A stretch of 64,000 nucleotides of DNA from Antedon mediterranea (Eukaryota > Echinodermata > Crinoidea > Comatulida > Antedonidae): positions 5,461,001-5,525,000 of the forward strand of contig NC_092673.1 of assembly GCF_964355755.1 (NCBI RefSeq), in the 5' to 3' direction. Each line of letters starts with the position of its first letter. Within the stretch, counting starts at the first letter, position 1. The notes under the pieces were generated by a model, which saw only the letters and a program-made list of their open reading frames with translations, was not told where the DNA came from and made no database searches. Shown piece after piece: positions 8,404-19,715 of the stretch. A program made the translations under genes and the position numbers.

Positions 8404-9203
8404 TGTGACGTCCATAAACCCCCGGACTAATTTGGAATAGTCCAAGTACACAAGGTGACAGGGTGGGCATAGGTGGCATGAGGTCATTAAAGATTTGCCA
8501 CATATGAGTGTAACATCTATAAAATCCTTGTCATCATTTATTGTGTATTACTATTCTTAGGTACGTAAATATTATTCTCTGTATTATTTTGTATTATAGA
8601 GATAATTTCCATAATGTAGTTATTGTTCAGGATGATAGATATTACCCTTGGGATAGATATGTTGTTCATACAATATGGTTACAGTTGCGGTTCTACACCG
8701 TATAATGAGAGGGTAAGCCAAGGTTAACATTCTTTCCAGGAGGGAACGTCCTTGGATTCAGCATGGTTACTATGACAACTAAGATAAGAGTATCATTGTG
8801 TTATTTTATAGGTTACGTATGAAGTATAACTTGATCATAGTGACTTTGAGAGTTATATTTGGTATAGACACAAGTACAAGTCATGTATTATTTATACTGT
8901 ATTGATGTTCACCTTGGTATAATAGGAAGGTGAAGAAGTGTTACAGGTTTATTACTTATTTAACACGACCTTAGTTGAGAGATAATGCTTCATCGTTAGT
9001 ATTTTTAGAGTTATGAAATACAGTAGCAGATGTACTGTAGTTTTAAGCTTACAGTACTATGTTTGATGATAAGAGGTCCATTAAAGATTTGCCACATATG
9101 AGTGTAACATCTATAAAATCCTTGTCATCATTTATTGTGTATTACTATTCTTAGATCTCTCAACGACGGAAAACATCCCTGTACTCATTGACCAGGGGTA
9201 ACA
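8404..9203 (+). repeat. 3' LTR (800 bp)
   Basis: It matches the 5' LTR by eye over its whole length except for a 5-bp insertion producing TACAGTA at 9050-9056. It holds the same 76-bp internal duplication (8485-8560 and 9079-9154). Direct flanking sequence starts AAAATAAG. Confidence 0.95.
9050..9056. other. TACAGTA insertion scar in the 3' LTR (putative Tc1/mariner footprint)
   Basis: The 5' LTR reads AAGCTTACTATG at 2478-2489; the 3' LTR reads AAGCTTACAGTACTATG. The difference is TA turned into TACAGTA, the only one I see between the LTRs. LTRs start identical on insertion, so the simplest reading is that this scar was gained afterwards at this locus. Confidence 0.75.
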
Positions 9204-9988
9204 AAAATAAGATGGCGTGTTATTTGGTCAGCCATTTTACGGCGGTTTTAAACTAAAATTTAATTTATATATCTCTCATGTTCTACTACTGTAGGAATTC
9301 AAATCTAATTTTTGCTGTGTTGTTTATTCACATTTAAAGGATTCATACAAAATATTTTTAAAATTTATTTTTAAAAGCTTCCATATCCATTATAAAACCT
9401 TCAAAATTGTGTACAGTAGTGATAAAAAAAATATCAGCAAATTTTATGGAGTTACATGTATACATTCAGTCTCCATGTGAAATATTTAATAGTCAGCAAC
9501 ACAATACTTCCATAATGTTACAAACAGCAGTCTCTTCTCCATGGCAACAACAACTGTTATTTCAACAAATAATACAAGAAATATTTTCAGACATTTTTGC
9601 TCATATTAAATAAGTAAATTACACAATTCCAAAGTAATACTGTATATAAATTTCAATCAGATGCTATAATCGTTACTAAATTGTTTAAAATAAGGATTAT
9701 TATGATTGTTACTGTATATCATAATGTTATTACAGGGAGATACATCTCCCTGGTTATTATTAATACTGTACAAAATTGTTACAGTAGTACTATTCATATG
9801 GCAATAATGCATATGTTTTGATCATGTTCAGAAAGACCTTTTGACTTGACAGCTGCTTAGTACGGCATAAGGGCATGTCAATATCATTTAAAATGAACGA
9901 TTTATGAATCATCAACACTAACCATATAAAATTAAAAATTCTAGTATACAGTGTAATCAAGGCAATGTAACAGCTCTCAGATCAAAGG

Positions 9989-10102
9989 GTTTAACTGTGG
10001 CTGCGACACAATCATGATAAACCCCAGCCTTACAGACACTGCATGCCACGGAGAATATGTACAAAGTACAGTACTGTTAGTCTTTGTCGCAGCCAGACCA
10101 AG
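9989..10102. mobile_element. Small hAT-like non-autonomous element
   Basis: GGCTGCGACA near 9999-10008 and its complement TGTCGCAGCC near 10085-10094 form imperfect inverted ends. The direct repeat GATCAAAGG flanks both sides (9980-9988 and 10103-10111), resembling the 8-9-bp duplication of hAT elements. It is about 115 bp long and has no coding capacity. A TACAGTACTGT lies inside. Confidence 0.5.
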
Positions 10103-10783
10103 GATCAAAGGACTGTTATGAGTTTTTATCCTGGCAAGATGAGCACACTGTCCTGTTGTTAGATTGCCATGTTGTAATATGAGATTAAAAGATGCGAGTT
10201 TAGTGGTGACTGAACAGTAATCTCAGTTGAATTAGGAAGAGTACAGTAAAAGCATTGAGATGCTGCAAAAGGAATAGCAGTAACAATGAACAAACACATT
10301 CATTGCGGTAATAGAGTACATTTCAGTCAGTGCCGACTATGGCTAGACATAATACTGTAGACCCATTCAAGATTTGATATTTGATGCTAAAAATGTTTAT
10401 GGTAGATGAACAAGTACATAACTACAGTACATTCAGATTTTAAAGGATATCTTAAATTACATAATAGTTTCTCTTTAAATCAACAATTGTTGTGTGTAGC
10501 AGCTAAGTGACAGAAAAGTTTATGTTAAGAATAGGTGTAAATTGGTATCATTGCATCAAGTTAAGTACAGAATTACTGCAGAAGAGACCAAATGTCTTTT
10601 GTTCAGACATGGTTTAAAGGTCTTAACTTTTTTCTTAACTTTTTGGTTGAACTAAAATAACGTACTATTTACTTATACTGTACTGTATACAGTATAATGA
10701 CATATAATTTACAATGCCTGCTGTATTCAAAGATAGGTATAAAGTACAATACAGATTATACAGTACATCATAATGTATGATAT

Positions 10784-10880
10784 GATTCAATTCAATTCAA
10801 TTTATTTATTGCTGCAAATGCCATCAAGGGCTAATATCCGCTTAAACATACTACATACAAACATATACATATTTACATTT
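10784..10880. repeat. Retroposon 3' tail-like segment
   Basis: ATTCAATTCAATTCAATTTATTTATTGC followed by a stretch starting AAATGCCATCAAGGGCTAAT resembles the conserved 3' tail plus short tandem repeat of non-LTR elements. ATTCAATTCAATTCAA recurs near 39957. Only the tail is present, and the family was not identified. Confidence 0.4.
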
Positions 10881-12353
10881 AAAATTTAAACACATAAAAA
10901 TTATAGTCATTACTATACTGTTGTAGTTATTATTTTTTTAAATTATTGTAATTGTTGTTTTTATGATTATTGTTATTGTTATTATAATAATTAATATAAA
11001 TGTAATAAATTATAGGTTACATCTTAAGGGCAGTTTTATTGTGAAGCATTGTGAAGCACAGAGAAGGAAGACACGTTAAGATGAAACGATTGAGCGAGTG
11101 AGAGTGAGTGAGGTAGAGTAGAGTGAAGAAAACGAGTAGAGTGAAAAAAACGAGTAGTATGTCCTTTAAAGGGAAGATAAGAAAAGTGTCGATTATGGCG
11201 AAGGACGAACAGGAGGAAGAAATGAACGAAGAGGGTGTTGAGGAGACTGCGTGATAGCACAAAGAAATTTAGGTAAAAAATACTGATGCCTTAAAGAGAG
11301 GGAAATAACAGGGCTTTATTTCTTCATGCTTAAATCATAGAGAAACTTAAACCATGGACCTATAAATTAGAGGTCCATGCTTAAACTAAGTAAGGATCAC
11401 ACTTAGCGTTAACGTACATTGTTGATTTAATCAGTTTATTGTGTGAGTATTAACAATGAGGTAAAAAGGGTATTCATTCACTATTGGCTCTTTTATTAGG
11501 GATTAGAGACTTATCCCTATGACATCAGATCATGGAGAAATTCCTTTAGACCACCCCCTGTACATGTACTGTAGGCGTACAATACATTTGCACATGAAAT
11601 AACAAATACAATCAAACTTGTAGATTGTGTTTTGTGATGAAAATCAATACAGTAATTAACATGTCATTGCAATATATTTGAATTCAAAAAATAATTAATA
11701 CAAATTTTAAAATCCTTTTAAATTTAACTACAGTACTTGTTTATAATATAAATATTCCCAGGGAGATCCCTAATATTCCGTACACATATTTTATTTCAAA
11801 TTAATTGTTCAGATAGTGATAATTCTGAAATGGTGCAAATCGCTCATATTACGCTACTACATCGGTTAATAAATAATACTAGGGCCTAGGCCTAGGCTAT
11901 AATATGCATTGTAGTATTACCACCAGACTGAGCTAAAAAACTAACCAACTAACTCTCTGGGCCCCTACCTAATATTATTCGTGACAAATGCAAAAAACAA
12001 CTTGCTCTAACATAATCAACATATCTAGTATATGCATCCACTTCTTACCTTATTGATAACAAAACATGTTCTCAAAATTAAACGTTAAATACAGTATTCT
12101 CATTCTTAATTTTTGACCGCGTATCCATAGACGCTCAAACGAAAGTGACTTACCCTATTAACCCCGTGTTAATATTACGCTCGTTCATCATTGGTTGATT
12201 TGTCAATTGCGTAACCTTTGAACTTGATATAGAGTAAAAACACACAAAACAAAAACACGACTGTGTGTGAGTCCGCGAGACTTTGTTTACTGTTTGAAAT
12301 ATCAAATTAAATTGCAATTTTACATTTTATATGCATTTAAATAACTTGGTAAC

Positions 12354-13978
12354 ATGCTTTCAATATTACCGCCCGATATGAGCGATAGTTCAGACGATAT
12401 ATCATCATCTGATCAGTCGGAAAGCGATCATCTTATAGCTAGGCCTAGGCCGCAGCAGGATGAAATGGATTCGTCGTCGTCGATGACAGAAAATCAAAAG
12501 GGGAAAACAGTCGAGCCTCCACGAGGAGTATCAGGAACTCATTGGGAGGTAGGCCTAGCCTAGATAATTTATCAATAAATCCACAAAATCAATCTTACGG
12601 TATATATGATCATATGAAAATGAGTAGGCCTAGGCTAATTTATATTTTCTTTGTTTTTTTATATTTGTATGTAGAAATTTTTAGAACTTAAAAAAGGTAG
12701 AGAAGCGATCCCTAGTTCGTCTACCACAGAAGTACTGCAGAAAAATCGTAAACGAAAGCGAAAAAGGAATCGAAAGAAAAAAGACAATGTAGAAGGTCTG
12801 TCGATAAAGTAGCCAATTTTTTTCTATTCAAAATGAGTCACATAAGCACATATACTTTATACTAAATAATTAACCATTCGGCATTAACTTTTTTTTACAG
12901 AATGTTGTAGAAAAAAAGAAGTTGGCCAACTTTCTGGATCCAGTCTACCGATTGGTCCTCAACTTCCAGGACAATCCTCCAGGCATCTAGGCCCATTACC
13001 AGGTCAGCCACCTGGACAGGAGTGGAAAGATGTCAAGCAATATTTAGGAGTCTATGATCGTTTCAAAGGCGTTGACTATGGAAAAGTATCAGAAATGGTG
13101 AGATATGTATAAAACATTAAGGTTGGTCTATAAAGCTTTGTCTACACTATCAAACTAGTTTGTGCCCAAATATGGTAGTTCTATGACATCATCCTCATCA
13201 TGTCTATATGATAAATAATACTTTTAATAGCCAAATGTATTTATTTTTATTTGAAGTCCGATACTTTTTAATGTTTTATATATTTTATTGTATTGCATCA
13301 AGGAAAACAAATTTCATGTTCGCCTTGTTGTGTTCATGATAATAAAGATTTATCTTATCTTATGTATGTATGTCTATACATCACATTTTTTTGTCACAGA
13401 AACTAAAGTTTGATAGTGTAGACAGAGCTTTAAGATCCCAAACATTTTTTGAAAGCCGGATTCAAAATTCTCCCAAATGTATGAGTTTTCACAGATCCAA
13501 TGTCATAAATTTCCAGACAATTAAAGTATTGTATGTTACAAAGGTACACTTCAATTAGGTACCATAAGTAATAGTTAATAGCCAAGTGTATTTATTTTTA
13601 TTTGAAGTCTGGGTTGGAGAAAGAGATAAACAGTGCAATAAAAACTAAAGATTTTCAAACTGCGGAGAATTTGAGTGATCGTCTATCCAACAGAGACTTT
13701 GGTACCAAAATTCACGAAGCCATCAAAGCCAAGGAATATGTTGAAATCAAAGAGGCAAGTTCTGTACATTTTTCTGTTTCCCCCAAAATTGCTGATATTC
13801 TTCTGCCCATCATAGTAGAGGGCGCTATAATATTTTTGCTTTAATTGAAGAATAAAAATGCTTTTATTTCCAATCACTTTAGAAAGAAAAAATGGAAAAA
13901 TCAAAAAAGAAAAAGAAGCAGAAGCTAGCTTGGAGATTTGAGGTTAAAGAAAGATGGGAAATGAAAGGAAATATGTAA
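12354..13978 (+). CDS. FAM204A: FAM204A orthologue, 251 aa, five exons
   Basis: Exons by splice signal and phase: 12354-12548, 12675-12795, 12901-13097, 13608-13754, 13883-13978. They join into 252 codons with no stop. The N terminus (MLSILPPDMSDS) is acidic and Ser-rich, as in FAM204A. Exon 2 ends in a long Lys/Arg run (nuclear-localisation-like). Exons 3-5 carry the family's conserved parts: WKDVKQYLGVYDRF, SGLEKEI, the helical RDFGTKI segment and a C-terminal KKKKQKLAWRFEVKERWE. The vertebrate protein is of similar size (about 230 aa) and its biochemical role is unknown. Intron 4 appears to use a GC donor (GAG|GCAAGT). Intron 3 is enlarged by a MITE. ATG 12354 is chosen because it starts the conserved LPP block. 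Confidence 0.88.
13130..13432. mobile_element. MITE family A copy with internal insert (FAM204A intron 3)
   Basis: The ends TAAAGCTTTGTCTACACTAT and ATAGTGTAGACAGAGCTTTA are inverted repeats of the family seen at eight other places here. The interior has the typical CCCAAATATGGTAG motif. About 160 bp extra (13211-13370) lie inside, including a retroposon-like tail (AATAAAGATTTATCTTATC) and a copy of the exon 4 splice acceptor region. Confidence 0.8.
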
Positions 13979-14740
13979 AAAAAAACATATTTCATCTGTC
14001 ATCCCCAAAAATATGGTATTATAAAAGTTATAATTTTCATCGTTTTGTAGCCATACTCACTCATATCTCTGTAAAATAAGGACTGTATTCATTTTTCTGA
14101 GATTTTTTTCCCCTTTCTTGCAAAAACTAAGATACTGTAGTACTAATAATGTTAATGATCATGTTAATCACAAACATCAGTTAAATAAAATACAGTGTAC
14201 AAAATGTTTCCATTCATCTTCTTTAACATCATAGTTATGTTTTATAATTTTATAGGTTAAAAATAATATTTATGAATAAAACTATTAATTATTAATTCTT
14301 CCCAAAAGATTAACTAATGAATACACTAAAGTATTAAATATATATTTTTTTGTCAAATATGGTAATTGTTTAAAACAATTGATAAAGCTGAAATTAAGGG
14401 AGTTTAAATAATTAACAAGTTTAATAAAAAATCAAATGGCCCACTTAAAATAAATCTTTTTTTATAAATTATAATTAGAACCATGATTACTAAACCATAT
14501 ATTTCCAACAATTTTTTTTTTTCGAAGGAAAATATATTTGACTTAATTAGTATTTAAAATAAAAATAATAAACTAAAATATTTATATAAATACATTTTTT
14601 GTATATTGTACATCAGAATTATTATATATAAACACATCAGGCAATGAACATTAATTCGAAACCGCCCGGTGATATACTGAAATTTAATTAATTAATTTGA
14701 AACGATAAAGATGAGGAAATCTGTGAGAATGAGAAAAAGT

Positions 14741-14812
14741 CGCCCCAACCGAGACTCGAACTCGGACCGCCTGCTTGATATGCAGATGTCCTAACCATTA
14801 GACCACTGGGGC
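14741..14812 (-). tRNA. tRNA-like gene or pseudogene, apparent anticodon AUC
   Basis: The minus strand folds as a cloverleaf. Acceptor GCCCCAG pairs with TTGGGGC (last pair G-U), D arm GTCTAATGGTTAGGAC, anticodon stem TCTGC/GCAGG, loop ATATCAA, T arm CCGAG-TTCGAGT-CTCGG, discriminator G. A T run (CTTTTTC) follows at once, suitable as a Pol III terminator. The D and T arms match A and B boxes. The loop gives anticodon AUC (Asp codon GAU), which animals do not normally use, and base 32 is A. A tRNA pseudogene or SINE head is therefore as likely as a working tRNA. Confidence 0.6.
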
Positions 14813-14950
14813 TTTCATGGTATTGTTCAAACTCGATTGGAAAGCGACTCTTTAACATTCTCGGCGTGGTATGGCGGAACAGTACTAGTCCTCAGTTGTA
14901 CGCACGCGCACCAGAGATCAAATTGATACGCCCTCATCTTTAGCTACACC

Positions 14951-14969
14951 GGGGGGGGGGGGGGGGGGG
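14951..14969. repeat. Homopolymer G(19)
   Basis: Nineteen consecutive G residues follow TAGCTACACC. This is a potential G-quadruplex or assembly-sensitive site between the tRNA-like unit and the RNF103 3' end. Confidence 0.95.
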
Positions 14970-15006
14970 CACACTAAACTATTACATGATTATTTATCAC
15001 ATTATT

Positions 15007-18000
15007 TTATTCTTGATATTTTAATAACTTGCACCCCTTAGTTTTATAGGCTGGCCATCTGCACTTAGGACAGCAATGATTTCCCCCTCTCAGCCATGTA
15101 ACAATGCAACCATGGTGGTAAACATGTCCACATGGCAACCCACAAACGGTGTCGTTTTGGTGGTACACTTCCAGGCATATGGCACACTCCAAACATGTAT
15201 TGTAGTTACTGGTAGTACATTCACGTTCTCGATAAACGGTACTTGAACCTTTATCATGTGATCTTGAATTGACATTTTGATTGGAGTCCGTCACTTGATT
15301 GACGTCACCATGATTTACTCTGCCTGAAGCTGGCATAACATCGTCATTTTGCGAAAAAGAAACATTCTGATTATCAAGCGAGTTACTACTACAAGAACTA
15401 TTCAATTTGTTGACATCCGTTCCATTTTCCTCATCAAATGCAACATTTTCCGTTCCTTTCCCACCGCAAAATTTCCACGTTGGTAGGTTTGAAATGTAAT
15501 CCATTGGAATAACTGGGTGTAACCAAAAACCAGGAACCGCAAGTCGTTCAATTAACATGTCCAATCCTTCTTCCACATGCACTCTATTCAAACGAGGGCC
15601 GCGTAAATTTGACGAAGGCCTGATAAGAAACATGTAATAATCTTGAATAACTCTATGTAACCAAGCTGCATTTGATTCTTGCGATACATTCGTCAATCTC
15701 TTACGATATTTTTCGATAAACCCAATAACACAACAATATATTAAGAATGTTAACAAAAGAAATGTCGTATAGTGAGAGTACACGAGAAGATCACTACGTA
15801 TATAACACATAAAATCAGATATCAGAAATTTACGAAGGATTTTGTTGCCGAAATTCCAAACAGGTTTAAGAACGGATAGTTGTAAAGTTCCAAGAAACGG
15901 TAACCAAAATGCCAAAAAGCTGAAATTTGATTTTCCAAATGTCCATGAAAAATAAACGAATCGTTTCAATATACCACCTTGTGTTATGAAGAAATCAAAA
16001 ACACAAAGAATATTCACAGCAAATAAACTCCATATAAATGCATCATTAATTTCCGGAGATAAAGTTTTTAGATACAGAACAAGTTTATCATAAGACATAT
16101 ATTCACCTGCGTGTATTCCGTAACGTACATCACCTTCTGATGTTGCAATTAATATAGATGGAATTCTCGTTTTAATTTTTTTGGAATTTTTAATTTCAGA
16201 AAACTGTCTTTTATTTGTTGATATAAATGCAAACTTAATCCTTCCTGTAAATTTTGCACCAAGTGATGAGAAAAATAACGGTGGTTCACTGGCACTCGAA
16301 AAATAAGCGATGCGTACTGGAAATTGATTGGGACGATTTCTTGCCATTTCCATCCACGGTTTAGCATTATCAAGATTGTAAAACCTTGTGACCTTTGACA
16401 TTAAATGTGCGTTTAATCGATCAAGTATGTAGGATGCTGAACTTGGTTTGTAATAGTGGAACATGGTCACATGATCTTTGTACGTCTCGCCCTGAGGCAT
16501 TGCCAGCAGAACGCTTTGTTCCAACCAGTTTTTCATCAAACAGAAACTGAAAGAAATATAAATTATTTTTCCATAGTATTTTTGTGTAAGGGCGTGTGGC
16601 GCAGTGTGATGGACGTTCGACTACTGATCGTGAGATTGAGGTTCAAATCTAATGCTCGTCGCATTGCTTGTATCCTTAGGCAAGATACTTTACTTACGTT
16701 TGCCTCTCTCCACCCAGGTGTATAAATAGGAACCCTGTTAGTGTTAGATCAAGACACAACTTTGTGCTGGTTACTAGCTGCATTATGGGAGTATTTTTCC
16801 ATACGTGTTTGATCAAAAAAATGACTGGGGTAATAATGTTCAGCGGTTAGAGGTTTCACAACATTAGGCGCTATATAAATCCACGATATTATTATTATTT
16901 TAAAGTAAAATAGAAAAGTAAAATCTGTATTTTTAATAGAAACTAAAACTTATAATAATAATAATAATAATTTTCTGATAATGATCAAATAAAGATCGAA
17001 ACGTTGAATCACGGCTTGCTTCACGTTATTGGGATATGTTATTTAAACATAACCAGTGCATCTATTGGTTAAATAAATGTAATATAGTTTTTTTATATAG
17101 TGGTATGAAAAACTATGTTTGTACAACTTTTTATGTATTACTGTATATTTCATTGTGTTGTTATTAGTAAAGAGCAGTTATTCAGTTTGGGTTTTTTTTT
17201 CTGGCTTCTTATCTATCTTACTTTGTATCCAAACTACAGTTAAATGTTCCTGTTCTTATACCAAATTTGGACACTTTTCTTCTAATTGTTTTCCATGAAT
17301 TTTTAGAATGCAAGGGTGGACGATCTGGAGGTACAACCTGAAAAATGTAAAAATATTAGTCAAATAAAGGAACATCAGACTAGCATGTGAGAGGCATGGG
17401 TTTAGGTCATATTGCTTAAGAAAAGAAAGAACATTTGCTCTCATTGCCTCATCCATCAGATGTAAAGCCGCTGGTCCCATGTATTTATTGCTCTATAAAG
17501 AACTTGGTACACTATTCGAAAAGAGCAGGGGATCGTCTCCAGGTGTGCTGATGATTTCTGAGTTGATTTCTTGGACATTAATTTGTTCAATTATCGACAT
17601 TCGAAAGTTCTTTAATTCTAAAGCTCTGTCTAGACTATCAAACTTTATGTGTCCATATATGGACATGATGTCATATCAATACCATATTTGGGCATATCAC
17701 TACTATATTTAGGCATATCACTAACATATTTGGTCATATCACTATCATATTTGGGCAATTTACCTGAATCACCCAGACACTGTCTTTCTTGTCCTCTACT
17801 TCCTCATAGAAGTGTCCTCTAGACCTGAACAATGTGGTATCATTTTCTTCCAATTCACCATCTTCCTGGATTTCCATCAATTCACCATCATGGACATCAC
17901 CTACACAATGAAAAATAAAGATGAATAAAATCAAAGTATATTTTCTTGTAGTTTTAAATAGTTATTAATTTTTACCAAAACAAAAGGTTTTCACTTATAA

Positions 18001-18535
18001 AGAGACATAATAAAAATGTTAAATCTAACCAAAAACCAATTGACAATGAGCTTCCGGTTTCTGGTTTTTCTTTAAATTATGACTTATCGGGTAAATAGTA
18101 TTTTTGTAAATAAATATTCTTTGACATTAAAATGAAAAAAAATTATTTTCAAATTTTTGTCCAGGGAAACGGCCGAGACAAATATCTTTAAGCATGTATC
18201 TACCACACATGTATTTATTAATGCTACATTAATTAGTTTGGAGGGTGAAATGCAAATCTGAATTCTTATGTCCGAAAAAATAAAGTTAAATGTTACATAC
18301 CTGATTCAGCGATCAAATCCGACAGTTCTTTTTTCTCAACGACCTTCTCATAATTAATGCCCCTCACATCCAGCAGGTTTTTCAGTTTGTTAACGCTGAG
18401 CGTCACTGGATCAACAAGTTGAGTAGCTACAAACCCTGCTTCATACCACACTAGTAATTCACAGAGGCGTAGCATGGCTGACATTAGTACCAAATAGAGT
18501 AAAAGTAGCAGAATCTTCAGTACCATAGACATCAT
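15007..18535 (-). CDS. RNF103: RNF103 (KF-1) E3 ubiquitin ligase, 675 aa, four coding exons
   Basis: Coding exons, 5' to 3' on minus: 18535-18301, 17900-17764, 17337-17222, 16546-15007; 676 codons with the stop, all joins phase-consistent with GT-AG borders. The protein has an N-terminal hydrophobic anchor (residues 1-25), the block VWYEAGFVATQLVDPVTLS, a luminal thioredoxin-like region, about three membrane segments in the middle and a C-terminal RING-H2 at about 617-658 (CAIC...LPCGHVYHHGC...CPKC, then RWPAY). This matches vertebrate RNF103 in order and length (685 aa in human), an ER-membrane ligase acting in ER-associated degradation. The first of two adjacent ATGs is taken as start; an acceptor near 18609 suggests an untranslated first exon upstream. 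Confidence 0.93.
16591..16898 (+). mobile_element. tRNA-derived SINE in RNF103 intron 3
   Basis: An A-box-like GTGGCGCAGTGTGATGG and B-box GGTTCAAATC are spaced as in a tRNA-derived head. A conserved body follows (CTTAGGCAAGATACTTTA, CACCCAGGTGTATAAATAGG), then a tail GGCGCTATATAAATCC ending in TATTATTATTATT. It is opposite in strand to RNF103, just upstream of its last exon. Confidence 0.8.
17619..17758. mobile_element. MITE family A copy, truncated, beside RNF103 exon 2
   Basis: It starts TAAAGCTCTGTCTAGACTAT, then TGTCCATATATGGACATGATG, and has four tandem variants of CATATTTGGGCATATCACTA. The right terminal repeat is missing. It stops about 5 bp from the splice donor of RNF103 exon 2 (exon ends at 17764). 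Confidence 0.8.
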
Positions 18536-19715
18536 CGCTACTCACTAGATTCTTCACAGGAATCTGCCACTCTTTTATAGGTACACTTGTCTTGCATATC
18601 CTGATGTTCTGAAATAAAATATTTAGTAATTATACTCCTAATTATATACATACTAGTCCACCTACATGTTGAATCTACAATGCAAAAGATAGGTAGGACA
18701 TTAGCAAGTTAATTTAGGTTCTTTGGGAACAGTCTTTGTTTGACTGAAGAGGCTACCCAGTATAAATAAATAATAAAAATAAATAAATCCGCCACTAATA
18801 CTAATAAACAAAATTAGTAGACTATACCCTCTCCCTGCCAACAGTAGGCCTACTGCTACAATAAATAGGCCTATCCTACAGTACAGAGTTTAAAGCTAAC
18901 AACTAGGCCTACTTTGTATTGACTGTTGTAGGTAAGCCCTTACTTATAAATAGAGGCCTAGCCTAGTTAACTAGCGCCCTTGGGCCTTACCACTCAGTCT
19001 AGTAATACTTAGCTAAAGAGATATTTTCAGTTTGCTGTCATTTATTAATGTTAGATTAAATAAAAAGAAAAGAATTCAATTAATTATTCACCCTTCTGGT
19101 TTTTTAAATCTTGGTTGACACATCAGCGGAAGTAAAAAGAATGACTCCTGACCTCTGTTTTGTAAACAAACAGAAAGGCGCGAAATGGATCAATCCATTT
19201 TATTTGTAGGGAGTAAAACAGGAGAATGTACAAATACTGTGGGACTATTTAAGATTTTGTGATGATAATCAATTATATGACGGTAAGAAAGATAATCGAT
19301 TTCTGAAATAAGTATGTGCCATACAAAAGAACTAGTGTATTAAATGTTAAAACACCGTTTAAAATGTTTTGAAATGATCATGATTATGATAATAAACTCG
19401 TTTGTGATTAAGAACAATTAAACTTTACATAACAACATTGACGAACATATTAGCTTGAATCACTTTGCATTTTATTTAGTGCTGTTACATTGTGGCCATG
19501 ATAATATAATGTGCAATCCTTTAGAAAAATTGTAGCTCTAAATCATAACTCAAATTCATTAATAAATCTAATAAAAAATATGTATTCTATGTAACTTTCT
19601 TTTTTTAAAAAATGTATAAATCCATACATTTAAGTTGCCTTAATTCCAAATACGGTATCTCTCTTCTTCTGGATGCAGCATCTACATTTTTAAAAATCAA
19701 TTGCAATGTTCTTTT
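18536..19715. other. RNF103 5' region and spacer to paralogue B
   Basis: 18536-18608 looks like untranslated exon sequence after an acceptor (TTTATTTCAG on minus). 18609-19200 is probable intron and promoter, with several AGGCCTA motifs and a GGCGCGAAATGG stretch near 19176. No gene is seen between there and the stop of paralogue B. Confidence 0.5.

Larger units (their letters stand above)
1836..9203 (+). mobile_element. Ty3/gypsy-type LTR retrotransposon, young and almost intact
   Basis: Two LTRs (1836-2630 and 8404-9203), both TG...CA, flank a primer-binding site, gag, pol in the order protease-RT-RNase H-integrase, and a polypurine tract. That order defines Ty3/gypsy elements. No env-like frame follows pol. 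The flanks suggest a 4-bp target duplication AAAA, but it sits in an A run and is not decisive. By eye the two LTRs differ only by one 5-bp insertion in the 3' copy, so insertion was recent. Gag is open. Pol is open up to a 5-bp insertion at 7656-7662 that shifts the reading of its acidic C-terminal tail. Confidence 0.95.
9204..12353. other. Gene-free spacer rich in TACTGTA/TACAGTA
   Basis: No coding region is supported. Minus-strand open frames at 11017-11262 overlap a GAGTGAG/GTAGAGTGAA low-complexity run. TACTGTA or TACAGTA occurs about 15-17 times in 3 kb by my count. AGGCCTAG palindromes appear near 11883-11897. The last 200 bp (about 12150-12353) is the likely FAM204A promoter and 5' UTR, but no TATA box or CpG cluster stands out. 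Confidence 0.6.
13979..15006. other. Convergent intergenic region, FAM204A to RNF103
   Basis: A+T-rich sequence between the 3' ends of two convergent genes. It contains the tRNA-like unit at 14741-14812 and a 19-base G run. Nothing else coding is seen. Confidence 0.6.

Noticed and set aside
11017-11262. Minus-strand frames near a GAGTGAG run
   Set aside because: Low-complexity composition, no domain, two overlapping frames of equal length.
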